NCBI GenBank assembly: GCA_001599755.1 | Contig: BCHX01000004.1 | Location: 3,100,001-3,164,000, forward strand | Direction of reading: 5' to 3' | Source of the DNA: Gliomastix tumulicola | Lineage: Eukaryota > Ascomycota > Sordariomycetes > Hypocreales > Bionectriaceae | Length of the DNA stretch: 64,000 nucleotides | Part shown: positions 32,902 to 44,945 of the stretch, in pieces | How positions within the stretch are numbered: position 1 is the first letter of the stretch | Layout: each line of letters starts with the position of its first letter | Notes under the pieces: generated by a model | The model's database searches: none | What the model saw: only the letters and a program-made list of their open reading frames with translations | What the model was told of the DNA's origin: nothing | Position numbers and translations under genes: made by a program

Positions 32902-35900
32902 CTAGACGCGCAGCTCAAACCGCAGAGCATCGTCCACGCCAACATCCACGCCAACATCCACGTCCACGTCCAGCTCTGCCCCCTCAGCTTTGACAAAGTC
33001 GCTCTCTGGCGGCCCGAGATACTTCATCTCCGTCCCGCCGAGGTCGAGCACCACCTTCTCCAGCACAATATTCAGGTGGCGGAATCTGATCTCGATCGTG
33101 TGACTCCCACCTTTCACCGTCCCTAGGCCGTACCTCCTCTTCCAGACGCAGTCCTGCACCGCCTGCGTCCAGCCCATGGGCAGGTCACTGTAGCCCTTCT
33201 CCGTCAGACGGTACGTCTTCACCTCGCCGCCGTCCCAGCGCACGTCGTACTGCATGTAGCTGCCCGGGTCGATCTCCAGCGTCATGTTGAAGTGCAGCTC
33301 CAGGTTAGCGTTATCGTGGTCGCCAAACGTGAAGACATCGTAGCGAAGAAACGGGATGGCATTGGGGTCGCTGACGTCAGCGTCGTTGGGCAGCGTCACC
33401 GAGCCGGCTTCCGGCCTGCCCATGGCGGGAAGATGCATGTACGGGGAGGAGGTGACCCAGTTACCCGGGTGGATAGAGACGTACGTGGGCGAGGCCGCGA
33501 AGCCCTTGAAGCCCTGGGGGACTCGCTGGTTCTGGACAAGGAGGTGGACTTGCTCGTATCCGTCCACGGTTCCGATGATCTCGATCCGTGTCTTGTCGTC
33601 GAAGCCCTGCGGAACGTGCTTCCAGTCGATGGTGACGGTGATCTTGGTGTCGTCGTCGGCGGGCTTGAGTGTGCCGTGGTATCGAGACAGCTTGATCCAC
33701 GGATGCTGCGGCCTCGCCTCCCAGTCAAACGCCACGGTGCCTCGGTGGAAGATCTCAAAGTACCGCGTCTGGGGCCCGTAGGGGTTGATCGACTGCAGCG
33801 TCACGCCACGCTCGAGCCATTTGCGAGACGGATGCGTGCGGTCGGACTCCTCGTTGATGATGCCTGGGTTGACGCCCGGGTGTCCTTCAACCGCGATGCC
33901 CATGTGACCAACACACGGGTTCGAATCTGAGTCCGCGCGCACCCAAGACAGTCCGCTGATCATGTCCCTGGACGGTCCGAAGAGCTGGTTGCCGTAGCCG
34001 TAGTGCGGCTGGCGTAGGATGTGGTTCCATTTCCCATCCGCGACGGTGTGGTACTCCGTCGTCAGCGCCCCGTCCTGGTCGAAGAGCCGGAGACACTCGA
34101 GCAGCAGCTTGTTTGCCGTGTTTCGCCTCTGCCTCGCGTAGAGGTCATTCTTCGCTTGCGCGGTGCGCAGCAGGTTGTAGGTGTACGATGCCTTGACTGG
34201 GTGAACCACGAGCTCGAAAAACGCCGCCTTGTACGAGGCCGGCAGCTCAGCGTGTATGGCCTCAGCCTCGTCAGAGATGGCGCCCCATCGGGACAGGACC
34301 TTCTCGGCCTCGTGCCACGTGAGGATGGAGAATGTCTCGCGCTCGATGTGTTCGTGCTTCCGCAAAGCGACGAGGCGGTCGAACTCGTACCAGATCTTCC
34401 CGATCTTTTCCGCGTACTTGTTTCCAAACTCCCTCTTCGCGAGGCGAGTGAAGTAGTCGACGAAGCCGTCGGGGGCGATACACTCGACGTTCCAGGCAAG
34501 ATCGAATGCGAAGTTCATTGGCAACTCTTGCGGCTTCAGGTCGCCGACGTTGAAGATCCATATCTGGTTCGCGCCTAGATGATGGCCCAGCTGCAACTGA
34601 TGCCAGGTCCTGCCCAGCGTGGTGCTGTTCATCCAGCGGTAGCTTCGTGGGGTTCCGGTGTATTGGAAGTGGTAGTAGAACTGGCGGTGGTCAGTAAATG
34701 AGCAAGGATCGATATGCGTAGGAAGTTATCTAGTCAATAACTTACTCCAGCTCCTCCGGATCGCTTGCGTTCTTCCCCGTTTGGAAGCCTCCTGATGCTG
34801 CCAAAGTTGTCATCTGCGAACAAGAGCGTGATGTCCTCAGGTATCTCCAGGCCCTTGTCATAGTAGGACTGAACCTCCTTGTAGAGTGCCATCAACTCTG
34901 TTATCAACATTAGCCATTATCTTCACAGGAGGTCTCGCAGTCTGTGACTTACGCATCTCTCCCTTCTCGCTGCCGTACTTGTCCTTGATGATATCTCTCT
35001 GGTTCTGGAGGATATCGGTCAATTGGGTAATTGGGTCGCCTCCCCCAATCGGCCCATCACTTTCACCTCTCATACCCATCGTCAAGTACGACTCGTACGG
35101 CACAGCCCGGGCAGCGCCGTCTTCAAAGTACTTGCGCACCTTCTCGCGGTTGGTGTCCCAGTTCCAAGTCCCGGGGGGCTCGTTGGTCGACCACTCATTC
35201 ATGGCTCGCTGCATCGGCTCATGATGAGATGTGCCCATCACGATCCCATACTCATCCGCGACAGCCTGGTTCTCGGGATCGTCGACGAAAAAGGAGCGAC
35301 CCGGGTAAGGATAGCCACGCCACATGGCCGGCCACATGAAGTTGGCTTTGAGACGCAGGAGGAGCTCAAAGATGAGCTTGTAGAGCCGCCTGTCAAACTT
35401 GGGGCCAAACTTCTCATGCACCCACGAGTCCATGGCTGGGGCTTCATCATTAATGAAGATTCCTCGATACTTGACGCTGGGCTCGCCGTTGAAGGTCGAG
35501 ACGGGCAAAGCGTATATCTCTGTGTTGATCTTCGGGGGCACATCTGCCCACCAATGCCAGCTTCTCTGGTCAGCTTTACGCATCGAAAGGCTCCGAGACC
35601 TGTGAACTCACGGTGAAACCCCAATTTGCTGGGACAAGGAATACGCGCCAAAGATGGCACCCCTCTTGTCGCTCCCGATAATGACGAGGGCGTTCTGGTA
35701 GCTGTCAAAGGGACTGCGGATGGCGGCCGTCAACCACGACTCCCATTTCCCCTCGATCTTCCCCGTATCGATCCTCCCCGCCTCCTTAAGGCTCTGGGCC
35801 GTTGGGGAATGGGACAAGGTGCCAATGAAGATGCAGTTCCGACTTCGCTTGCCCGAGCTGTTCCGATCGATCTTCACATTGCCACCCTGCTGAGTGACCT

Positions 35901-36033
35901 TGGCAAAATCCCCAGCAAGAGTGGCGACGGCAATGTGAACGCCGGGGAAGTCGCCGCTGTCGACAATCAAGTCGGCGCCAATGAGGCTGAAGCCGTGGCC
36001 GGACTTGAAGGACACGATGGGTTGCTCAAACAT
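32902..36033 (-). CDS. GH115 xylan alpha-1,2-glucuronidase
   Basis: Exons complement(32902..34680, 34746..34897, 34953..35560, 35612..36033) give 986 residues; all phases close. Family hallmarks: GAYSLSQQIGVSPWHWWADVPP across intron 1, KYRGIFINDEAPA, KANFMWPAMWRGYPYPG, GIVMGTSHHEPMQRA, LLFADDNFGSIRRLP, YYHFQYTGTPRSYRWMN. GH115 enzymes remove (4-O-methyl)glucuronic acid from internal xylose units of xylan. No signal peptide is seen at the first ATG (MFEQPIVSFKSG), which is unusual for a secreted hemicellulase; the protein may be intracellular or a signal-encoding upstream exon may be missed. The C-terminus ends in an odd Val-Asp repeat (VDVDVGVDVGVD) before FELRV. Confidence 0.93.
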
Positions 36034-36582
36034 GATGGGGTTTGGAGCAAGCGAAAGTATTGATGAACAGATTCAAAGTAAACCGATACTAGAGAAAGCT
36101 TGCGAGATCAATTGCAGTCTCCAGGCTCAAGCAAAGTCGGTTGAGGTCGATTGTACTGGGGTCAGTGTGTCCACGTCATACAACATTGAGTGCCGTCAAG
36201 ACTCGTAAAGATTCTGGGCAGAGAGCTCCTCTGATTGGCGAATGAGTGAAGGGCGTTCATGCAACACAGAGCTTGGAGGTTGAATTCTTTCAGCGCCCGA
36301 CAGACCTCCTATTTATAGGATGAATCAGGTGCCTCTTTGATGAAGAATGAGGTGTCATAAGACCAATTAGAATTGGGGAAGCAAACATCCGAGTCCCTCT
36401 TGTAGACCGATCGATGAACCACTGCTATACTTTTGGGGGAGCGGGGACTGGTGAGCTGGTGAGCTGGTAAGCTGGAATGATATGCATACAAGCTGGAGCT
36501 TCCCCGCATTCTCGCCCAATCCTCCCCATCGTCATATGAACACACGCCCAGACGGCCTGTCGGGGTCACGGAGGCAGCAGGG
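36034..36582. promoter_or_regulatory. GH115 promoter and deaminase 3' flank
   Basis: 549 bases containing the GH115 TATA box and a GAGCTGGT/AAGCTGG short repeat near 36450-36475. No gene is seen. Confidence 0.45.
36311..36318 (-). promoter_or_regulatory. TATA box of the GH115 gene
   Basis: Minus strand reads CTATAAAT, 278 nt above the GH115 ATG. It supports transcription starting close by and leaves little room for a far-upstream signal-peptide exon. Confidence 0.55.
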
Positions 36583-37089
36583 CTACTGTGAGACGTGACC
36601 GGCCGTTGCAACCTCGAGGATCTCCTTCTCCAGCCCCGTGACGTGGATGACTTCCACACCAGCCTCTTCCAGCAGGCGTCGCCCGTCGTTCTGGCTGACG
36701 AACGTGTCCGGCTCCTGCACGCCGACGTACACCTTCCTGATCCACGACGTCTGGCGGTGCACCCTCTCGGCGCAGGGGAGCTTGCCGCTCAGGCGCTTGG
36801 AGCAGGGCTCGACGGTGGTGTAGAGTGCGTGAGGCTCCGTGATGGCCGCGGCGAGGCCTTCCTCGGTCGTCGAGTGCTGCTCGGCCAGCTTGAGCAGGCA
36901 GCATTCCTCGGCGTGCGTGTTTCCGGGGAGCTCCAGCGTGTAGCCTTCTGCAACGACCTGGCCGTCCGCGAGCTTGACGAGAATCGCGCCCACGCGGAAG
37001 TTGGTCGGTTTCGGGGGTGAGTTTCTGGCGAGGTCCAGGGCATATCGCATGGCCTCCTCGTCGTTGCCGTCCAGTATTTTCGGCGCCAT
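36583..37089 (-). CDS. CMP/dCMP deaminase-fold protein, riboflavin-deaminase type
   Basis: An intronless 168-residue frame. The zinc site is clear: NTHAEECC (His-Ala-Glu, metal ligand and proton shuttle) and EPCSKRLSGKLPC (PCx8C, the two Cys ligands). The N-terminus AMRYALDLARNSPPKPTNFRVGAILV and the C-terminus EKEILEVATAGH match a conserved ascomycete family related to the deaminase half of Rib2/RibD, which deaminates a pyrimidine intermediate in riboflavin synthesis. Direct evidence for that reaction in this short form is lacking; a stand-alone cytidine or guanine-type deaminase is the alternative. Divergent from the J-protein gene. Confidence 0.88.
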   Translation of the reverse strand: MAPKILDGNDEEAMRYALDLARNSPPKPTNFRVGAILVKLADGQVVAEGYTLELPGNTHAEECCLLKLAEQHSTTEEGLAAAITEPHALYTTVEPCSKRLSGKLPCAERVHRQTSWIRKVYVGVQEPDTFVSQNDGRRLLEEAGVEVIHVTGLEKEILEVATAGHVSQ

Positions 37090-37652
37090 TTTTGATGATC
37101 ACGCAGAGGCTGCAATTTTGAGGAACAGAGGAGGCTGCCAGAGCCCAGCAATGTGAACAGCAGACAGGACCTGAGCCCCTCGGAAGGTGGTACTCAGCAG
37201 ATGCCAACCTAGAACATTTATACGTCAGTACCTAAAGGTGCTGGCGTCAGTGGAGCAGATGCAAATAATGACCTTGTAGAGCACGACCAAGACAATCGCC
37301 TCACTTTATGAATATTTTGCCAGATTCTTCTAGCGCCTTTTCCCACTAGAATCTAGCAATCAAGGATGTTTGTGCGTCAATTCGAGGTAATTGTTCGGCA
37401 GGTTTTATAGTGAACAGCGATAGAGACGGGAGCGCTGAACTTGGAGCAAGCTGGTGTGGGTTAGGGCGATGTGCACCTAGAGAGGCTGACAAAATCTCAA
37501 TTTTGTTACCCTCCCACCAAATTAATCCCAGAACGCAGCTGTCAGACGCGTCGACGCGCCTAATCAATTAAACCTACAGCTAGGTCAGTAGGTAGGAACC
37601 TACCTAACTCATCAACCATCACCAGCACAACAGCCAGCCATTGATCGCAAAC
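37090..37652. promoter_or_regulatory. Divergent promoter, deaminase and J-protein
   Basis: 563 bases. It has the deaminase TATA box and, close to the J-protein, a perfect inverted repeat TAGGTAGG-AA-CCTACCTA at 37589-37606. Confidence 0.55.
37216..37223 (-). promoter_or_regulatory. Possible TATA box of the deaminase gene
   Basis: Minus strand reads GTATAAAT, 127 nt above the ATG at 37089. Confidence 0.5.
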
Positions 37653-38674
37653 ATGTCGGACCACGAAGACGATCTCGACGTCGGCAGCGAGCCTCCAACC
37701 ATTGATCCCTACGAGGTCCTCAGCATCGAGAGGAACGCCACGTCTGACGATGTCAAGAAGGCCTATCGCAAGGCTGCGCTGAAGCACCATCCAGGTGAGC
37801 CTCTGAAGCGATAATCATGAAATGGCATTATACTGACTCCCGCTCTTTGCCAGACAAGGTATCCGACGACCAGAAAGAAAAGGCTCATGAGACCTTCCAA
37901 TCCATCGCCTTCGCATATGCAGTCCTATCCGACCCCGCCCGTCGGAAGCGATACGACGAGACGGGCTCGACCTCCGAGTCCATCGTCGACTCCGAAGGGT
38001 TCAACTGGAGCGACTACTACCGCGAGCAGTTCAAGGACTCCATCTCGGCCGACGCCATCGAGAAGTTCGCCAAGAAGTATAAGGGCTCCGATGAGGAGAA
38101 GGACGACATCCTCATCGCCTACGAGGAGTGCGAGGGCGACATGGACGGGATCTACGAGCGCGTGATACTCAGCGACGTGCTGCAGGACGATGAGCGGATC
38201 CGCGAGGTCATCGACAAAGCCATCGAGGATGACGATGTCCCGGACTATCCCGCGTACAGCAAGGAAACGAAGAGAAAGCGCGAGGCTCGCCTCCGAAGGG
38301 CTCGCACGGAGGGGCAGAAGGAAGAGAGAGAGGCGGAGGAATATGCCAAGGAGCTCGGCGTGCACGACAAGCTCTTTGGGAACAAGGGTAGCAAGGGCAG
38401 CAAGGGCGGGAAGGCGAGCAAGGCCAAGGCTGGCTCTGAAGATGCATTGGCAGCCCTGATCCAGAAGCGACAGCAGGATCGCTCAGGAGACAACTTCCTC
38501 GACCGGCTGGCGGAGAAGTACGGCGCGTCGAGCAAGGGCAAGAAAGGGAAGAAGCGGGCCTCGCCACCGGACGAGCCGCCTGAGGAGCTGTTTCAAGCTG
38601 CCAAGGCCCAGCAAGAGGCTCGAAAGGCCGCCAGAGAGCCAGCTGGAGGGGCACAGAAACGGCGTAAGAAGTAA
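37653..38674 (+). CDS. DnaJ-domain protein, DNAJC9-like
   Basis: Exons 37653..37794 and 37854..38674 give 320 residues. The J-domain covers about residues 18-90: [23 protein letters not shown], then HHPDKV with the HPD motif completed across the intron, then [24 protein letters not shown]. The next part, [11 protein letters not shown]...[19 protein letters not shown], and a three-helix stretch ([21 protein letters not shown]) match DNAJC9-type J-proteins. Human DNAJC9 is a histone H3-H4 chaperone that recruits Hsp70. The C-terminus has a [14 protein letters not shown] lysine/glycine run and a basic QKRRKK end, a likely nuclear signal. Nuclear Hsp70 co-chaperone is the best reading. Confidence 0.9.
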
Positions 38675-40120
38675 AAGGGCTGCCCCGAGAGCATTCTCTC
38701 GCCTTTGAGCAGACGGAAGGCATCATATTCTAGTTTGTCCTCAGGCACTGGGGACGCCTTATGTCACGACCTTATGACGGCTTGTGTATGAATCAGGTAC
38801 TGCATGATTTTGAAAATTAGACTAGCGTTTTCTAGACTGCCTCTACCTAACTCCCCTGTAACTGTCAGCTACGAAACAAAAGGACGTAGGAACCCGTCCA
38901 CTGTTCGACTGTTGCCTGTAAGTCATGCGGTCGTCCATCGTGTCGAAGGTTACTAGGTATCTTCTAGGATGCGAAGGGCGACATTGCAGAAACCGAGACC
39001 CAGTAGATCTCTTAAGATAGAACAGGAACACTGAATAGCTACTTCCATATCATGATAGGCAGCCCCGTCCACTTGAGACCGAGGAACCTGGCTCCGGTCC
39101 GTCTCGGTGGGGATCACGGCATCCGAATGTACCCACTGGTCCCGGAGTGGTCAGAAGATGTATATCGAGAGCTAAGCAAGCTACTAAGACGAGCAGGACT
39201 AGCACCCAGGAGGGGGGCACAACGAAGGGAGACTCGGAGGCTTGTCTCAGACTCAATTATAAACACATCGACCTGGAAGTCCACGGTGGTCAGCCCCGGA
39301 ACAAGCTGGCAAGCAGGTTCGGGGGCTCTGATAAAATATTGCAGAAGAGGAGTGGTCGTAGAGGAGAGGTACCGTCCAATGTCAGACTCCTGTGAGAACA
39401 GGTTTCATTTCTTGATCCCATGTGTCGGGTAAGTAGGCCTTAGGGTCGATTGAGGCCAGAAGTCTCCTAGATAGGTCATGCTAATATAGTAGAGATAAAA
39501 GATCGCCGATACGGATGAAATGGTAGCCATATTGGCGGAGAATCTGATTCCGGGTCGAAACGAGGGCTAAAGAGAATTCATGGCATGTTACTGCCTGGTT
39601 GGGGAATTACAGGTCAGTGTCCCCTCATCTTGGCCTGACTCTTGACGTGCCCGCCGCGGGGGATTTCGTTATGCATGTACGTTGGTTTAAACCCGACAGA
39701 TGGCCATCAGACTTTCTTCAAGACTCATCTTGGGGCCAAATGTCTTTTACATCCCGATTACTAACTCGCAACACGAAGCATGAGGCGGTGTCCCGTAGTA
39801 AGACGCGATGCAGATATTAGCCATGATCACTTCTGGGATATCTCAGCCTGAAGATAGCGGAGGATCATGCACTGGACTTGAAGCCCTCTGGCAGCTTGGC
39901 TATATTGCCGGCTGTTATAGGCGACTTAATTCCAGAAACAGGTTAAGCCCAGTTCTTTGGGTATATGTAACATCAGAGGGAGATTCTCGACGGGAGAGGG
40001 GTACTAGACTGGGGTGTTCATCGAGCTCTCAATTGAATCATCTCGTCTCTTTTGTCGACTGATGTCTTTTCTGTCTTCCTGTGAACCACTATTCCTTTGC
40101 GAGGCCCATACAGTGCTGTC
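38675..40120. other. Gene-free 1.4 kb before the GMC gene
   Basis: Less G+C-rich than the neighbouring genes. Open frames are short and unlike known proteins. No repeats beyond short motifs; probably the GMC promoter plus spacer. Confidence 0.35.
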
Positions 40121-42257
40121 ATGAAGACCTGGCTCACTTCTATCCTTCTGCTCGGCTACGCCATCGTATGCCTTGCTATTCCCTCTCCACTTGCTGGAGT
40201 TCATTTCAACCGTGATACGCAGGAGCTTGTTGACGAATATGACTACATTATCGTCGGCGGCGGTATCTCTGGTCTTGTCGTGGCAAACAGGCTCACAGAA
40301 GATCCCAAAGGTCAGTATCGCATCTGCGTTGCAGATCAAACATGTGTCGAAGTTGAACCGTGGAAGCTGACACTACATTCTAGTTTCTGTTCTAGTAGTC
40401 GAGTATGGTGACTTTGATAATACGTGGAATACCGCTGCACCATACGGCGTCTTTGTCACGCAGAGTGCCGAGATCGTGAAGCAGGCACCATCTACACCAC
40501 AGCCAGGGCTTGGCAATCGAGTCACTTCCGTGTCTCTGGGGACTGTCGTCGGCGGAGGGTCGACTGTTAATGGCATGGCTTTTGACTTTGGCTCTGCTGC
40601 AGATTACGATGCCTGGCAAGAGCTTGGAAACGAAGGATGGGGCTGGACTGATATGCAGAAGTACTTGAAGAAGGTGGGTATAGGGTCGTTTCTTACAACA
40701 CATGCTCAGCTTCTCACTGTTCTTGTTGACTAGGCTACCACATTCACGCCGCCCTCGAAAGAAGCTGTTGACAAATGGGGTTTCACTTGGGACGAGTCTG
40801 TTTATGGAAGAGGACCATACCAGGTTGGCCTATCCGAATGGCAATGGCCTGACTTACGTGCGTAGTTGCTGTCTCCCTTACTTACTAAGACCCCCTTTTG
40901 CAGTTTCCAGCGGCTGACTGTTGGAATCAAAAGTCGTTCAACTGCAGGCATCAAAGGAGATGGGTTTAACTGAGCTTGATGATCACGGCGCTGGCGGGAC
41001 AAATGTTGGGCTTGCATTTGTTCCTCAAAATTCCAGTCCCATCAACCGCACTCGTTCAGGCTCTCGAGCGGCGTATTATGACCCTATCGCAAGCGACCGC
41101 TCTAATCTCCATCTGCTCGTACGGCACTACGTCTCGCGGGTTCAGTTTCGTCGAAAGAGAGCTACTGGCGTCCACGTTCATAGCAGGGACGCCTCTGACT
41201 CTGGACCTATCCTTTTCAAAGCCAAGAAAGAAGTTATCCTAGCAGCAGGAGCCATACGAACGCCGAGCATTTTGCAGCATAGCGGTGTCGGGCCCAGGCC
41301 GATCCTAGAAAACCTCGGTATCGACGTGGTGCAAGATCTGGCTGGTGTCGGTCGAAACTTCCAAGATCATCCCTGGATGCTCTTATTATATTCTTGTATG
41401 TCCGTGGAAGAGGAATGAGCAACAAACGGGGGCACCGAAACTGACAACTTCCTTCAGATCTGAACCAGAACGAGCTCAATGCTAGCCTTCTCAGCAACGA
41501 AACGTACCTAGCTCAAGCCTGGGATGAGTACTTTAAGACCCGCACCGGTCCTATCACTCTGGCTCGTGGAAATGCGATAGTATTCCTGGCTCTTCAGGAC
41601 ATGCTCGCCGAGTACAAGAAACTCGCCAGCACCCTACAGGAACAAGATGCTCTCGAGTTCCTGCCGAGCGAGTACTCGGAGTCACCAGAGCTGCTCAGAG
41701 GCTTCCTTTCGCAGCGTGCCATCTTGGCTGATCACTTCACACGGGCTGACGCAGGAGCGATCGAGGTGCCGATGGGCGGGAGCCCCGGCGGCGCCGTGGC
41801 CTTACAGAAGCCGCTTTCCCGTGGCACCGTGACTATCTCATCCAAGACGTACAATCCGGATGAATGGCCGGTCATCGACTTGGGCACGTTACAGAACCCG
41901 GTTGATGCTGACATCCTCGTTGCTGGGGTCAGGTGGTTCCGGCGATGGATGAACACTCCCAGCCACAAGACACTCGAGCCCGTGGAGCTCGTGCCCGGCA
42001 GCAACGTCACGACGGACGAGGAGATCCGAGCGGCCCTTCGAAGCAGTGTCTTTGGATCCTTCGCACACCCTGCCGGTACGGCCGCTATGGGTCCCAGGGA
42101 TCATGGCGGTGTTGTCGATGCTCAGCTCAGGGTGCATGGACTTCGAGGTCTGCGAGTGGTGGATGCCAGCGTGATACCGTTGATACCGGCCTGTCATCTC
42201 CAGGCAACCGTACTTGCAATAGCCGAGAAGGCTGCGGACTTGATCAAGGGTGTTTGA
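40121..42257 (+). CDS. Secreted GMC oxidoreductase (AA3 type), one exon junction unresolved
   Basis: Exons 40121..40310, 40384..40673, 40734..~40857, ~40918..41395 and 41458..42257. A signal peptide (MKTWLTSILLLGYAIVCLA) is followed by the FAD-binding motif DYIIVGGGISGLVVANRL. The GMC signature is GTVVGGGSTVNGMAFDFGSAADYDAW. KKEVILAAGAIRTPSILQHSGVG is the second signature. FAHPAGTAAMG and PLIPACHLQATV hold the two active-site His. Between PDLR (near 40857) and GAGGTNVG (near 40990) no GT-AG pair I tried keeps the frame: a TGA at 40915-40917 blocks the 3' part. This suggests a small indel, an unusual splice or incipient decay. The substrate could be an alcohol, sugar or pathway-specific compound; no partner genes are nearby. 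Confidence 0.78.
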
Positions 42258-42786
42258 AAGGAAAGGCTAAAAGGACTCTCGCTTCTAGCAGACGGTAATG
42301 GTGGCATTTGTTTGAGCTGATGTCTAAAGCAGTAGTCCAGGCAGTTTTTGTTCAGTTTTCTCCAGGGGTTCAACACGAACATGACACTCTCCCGTCGCCT
42401 TTTCTCAGAGCACAGGTATGGAAGCATAGGAGTACCTGTAGCTTTCACTACTTAGCTGCGCCTAAGCCGAATTACGACAACTAATATAGAGTAGGTGATG
42501 TAGCATACGTATAGGAAAATTATGCGAGAGAGAATGAGAAATTGAAGTAGAGATAGGATGAAGTCTAGGGTAGGCAATCCACTTGCACCCCAGATCGTTG
42601 AGTGCACCCATTCACGCGTTCTACATCCAACTTAGGACCAGCATCCTGCACGACATTCTTGTCAGCGAACCGGACCCTCCGTCAAGCGCGCGATGACGCT
42701 GACGAGATGCGAAACAATAGCTCGTACGACTGAAGCGGAAACAGTAGCCATATCCGACATGCCTAGTTCTTGGTCACGATTATGCC
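42258..42786. other. Spacer between the GMC gene and stn1
   Basis: 529 bases of 3' flank and stn1 promoter. No TATA box or gene is recognised. Confidence 0.4.
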
Positions 42787-43733
42787 ATGAGCAACGTTGA
42801 ACCCCAGCCCGCGCCGAGCGACATATACCCACGGTACTGCTTCGACCTTGCCCCTACGCATAACAAATGGTGTTTCCTGCGGGTGAAGGACATCGCGGAC
42901 TTGACGCAGCCAGGTGGATTCTCAGGTCAGTCAGCGACGTGATCATGTGCGTCGGGCGGACCGTGGCGCTGACCCTTCTCTCCGCTGCAGGGCAAGAATG
43001 GTTCTTCTTCGCAAACCTTCCTATGAAATGGGTGCGCATCGTCGGAATCGTGGTCGCCATCGAGGAATTCTACACGCGACGAGTCTACATCATCGACGAC
43101 AGTAGTGGCGCCTGCATCGAGGCGCTGGTCACTGGGAAGCATGTCGCGGGGAGTGGCCAGGGCGAGAAGGAGACTAGCTCGGTGCAAACAGCAACTAAGG
43201 CGACGGCAGAGCAAGGCGAGCCTCCGAAAGAACAAGCTACGACTGTCGCGACCGCCCAGGGAGGCCATATCGAGTTTCCCTACGGCGACGTGGACATCGG
43301 AAGCATCGTGGATATAAAGGGCAGTCTCACGACTTATCGGGAAGAGATGCAAATCAAGATCGAGAAGCTCCTTCCCGTACGGAGCACGACGCAAGAGGTC
43401 ACCCTGTGGGAGAAGAGGAACAAGTTTCATACAGACGTCCTGGCCAAGCCATGGGTTCTGAGCCCCGAGGTCGTGCGAAAGTGTCGGAGGAAAGCCGAAC
43501 GAAGCGACGAACAGGTTGAGAAACGCAAGACGGCATCGCGAGGGACTGCGCCGGCAGACAAGGAGCCAGCGCGGCGAAGCGAGCAGGTCGAGAAGCCCCA
43601 GAAGCGTGAGAATGGGCAGGACCAGGACAAGACAAATGACAAACGACGGCGCACGGCCCTCCAGCGTGCAGAGATTGCGAAGATGATTCACAGCGGAGGC
43701 GTCAAGGGCAAATTCAGTGCTTTGGGTTTGTGA
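42787..43733 (+). CDS. stn1: Telomere-capping CST subunit Stn1 (OB-fold)
   Basis: Exons 42787..42925 and 42991..43733 give 293 residues. IYPRYCFDLAPTHNKWCFLRVKDI leads into the OB fold, which runs across the intron: FANLPMKWVRIVGIVVAIEEFYTRRVYIIDDSSGACIEALV, then, after a polar loop of about 40 residues, VDIGSIVDIKGSLTTYREEMQIKIEKLLPVRSTTQEVTLWEKRNKFHTDVL. This is the strand order of fungal Stn1. Stn1 with Ten1 and Ctc1/Cdc13-type partners protects telomere ends and recruits DNA polymerase alpha. The C-terminus is basic (DKRRRTALQRAEI) and disordered-looking; the C-terminal winged-helix domains of yeast Stn1 are not evident, as in short fission-yeast-like forms. Confidence 0.9.
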
Positions 43734-44945
43734 ATATGATTGTGGCGTTGGTTCATGGGTTTAGAATACCACTCTTATATAGTACCTACCATTATGACTT
43801 AGGGACGGCGAGCTATCGATACGATACCAAGGAAAATCATTGCATTGACTTCGGTTCTAGGCTATTCATGAACAGCAAAAGTGTCTGTAATGCGCCGACG
43901 AAGCCTCCGAATGGATGTTGTTAACGAGAGACAGCCAAGTACCTACCTCACAGTACCAGACGCGGGCATCCACTGACCAAGTATTCAGGACTTGCCAGTG
44001 GCAGGCCCGCTGCTGGTAATCCACGTCACAGAGACTAAATGACGCGCGGCGGCTTCAAACGCTGTCTCCAACGCCGTCCGTCACGGCGATCCGGTTGACT
44101 TGCCGCCTGCTGCAGCTCTTCAAAACCGGTTTCTGCATATATTTGAGACATTCGCGTGTGGCTTCTATTCATCACCTTCGGACCGATCAGAAACAATCTC
44201 AGCACCTGCAGCCTGGCCATTATTTCCATCCATCGGGTCAACAGGACACCTGAGCTTGATTACCGCCACCTGAGCACCTGCCCTCCTGTCTTATAATCGC
44301 TCCTGCCTTGTCGATAAGTATAAATACCTGCACAAGACCAACATTCGATTGCAGTCTGCAAGGGAAAGAGCCAGATCACCCCAGCAAGGATATCGAGACT
44401 TGCACCTTCCCAACCAACTTCATTACCGTCCTTACCGCTTGCAAGTCAACGCATCTCACGATTCCTCAGGCTTCGTTGTCGCACTGTTTCTACCATACCT
44501 CAGTTCTTTGCCTTCCGTGGTGACTCCTCCAAAACCGATTGCCCTCCAGCCTACCTACCACCGTCATCGCCCTATTATTTGCTCCATCAGCTACTGAACA
44601 TCGCTATCTGTCAATTGTCGCGCCCGGGTGATTGAATCGCAGTCATCTCGAACTCGCTCTACATTCAAGCCCGTGTGTCGAAGAAAGGTACAGAACTGCC
44701 CCTTTAACTAAAACATCCGCATTCCTTGCTTCAGAGTCAAGAACGCGCTCGCGCGAAGGGCGTGAATCATGTCCAGGAGTATCTGCTTTTCAGTCTCTTT
44801 CCTCTGTCACGGTCACGAAGGCCCGTTACTGTCATCGCCAACCTGACAATGGTTATATCAATGGCTGGGGATGGCCACCCTTTCCTGTGGCATGCACTCA
44901 GCTTAGAACCCCCCCAATTTTGCACAAATCCCTTTTTCGAAGAAC
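43734..44945. promoter_or_regulatory. stn1 3' flank and GH81 promoter with long leader
   Basis: A TATAAATA box at 44319-44326 predicts transcription from about 44350 and a leader near 600 nt. The leader is C/T-rich and has several short upstream frames. No separate gene is seen. Confidence 0.5.
44319..44326 (+). promoter_or_regulatory. TATA box of the GH81 gene
   Basis: TATAAATA on the coding strand in a T/A-poor context, 620 nt above the ATG. Confidence 0.6.

Noticed and set aside
33918..33928. GGTTCGAATCT, like a tRNA B-box
   Set aside because: It lies inside the GH115 coding exon, with no A-box or cloverleaf around it.
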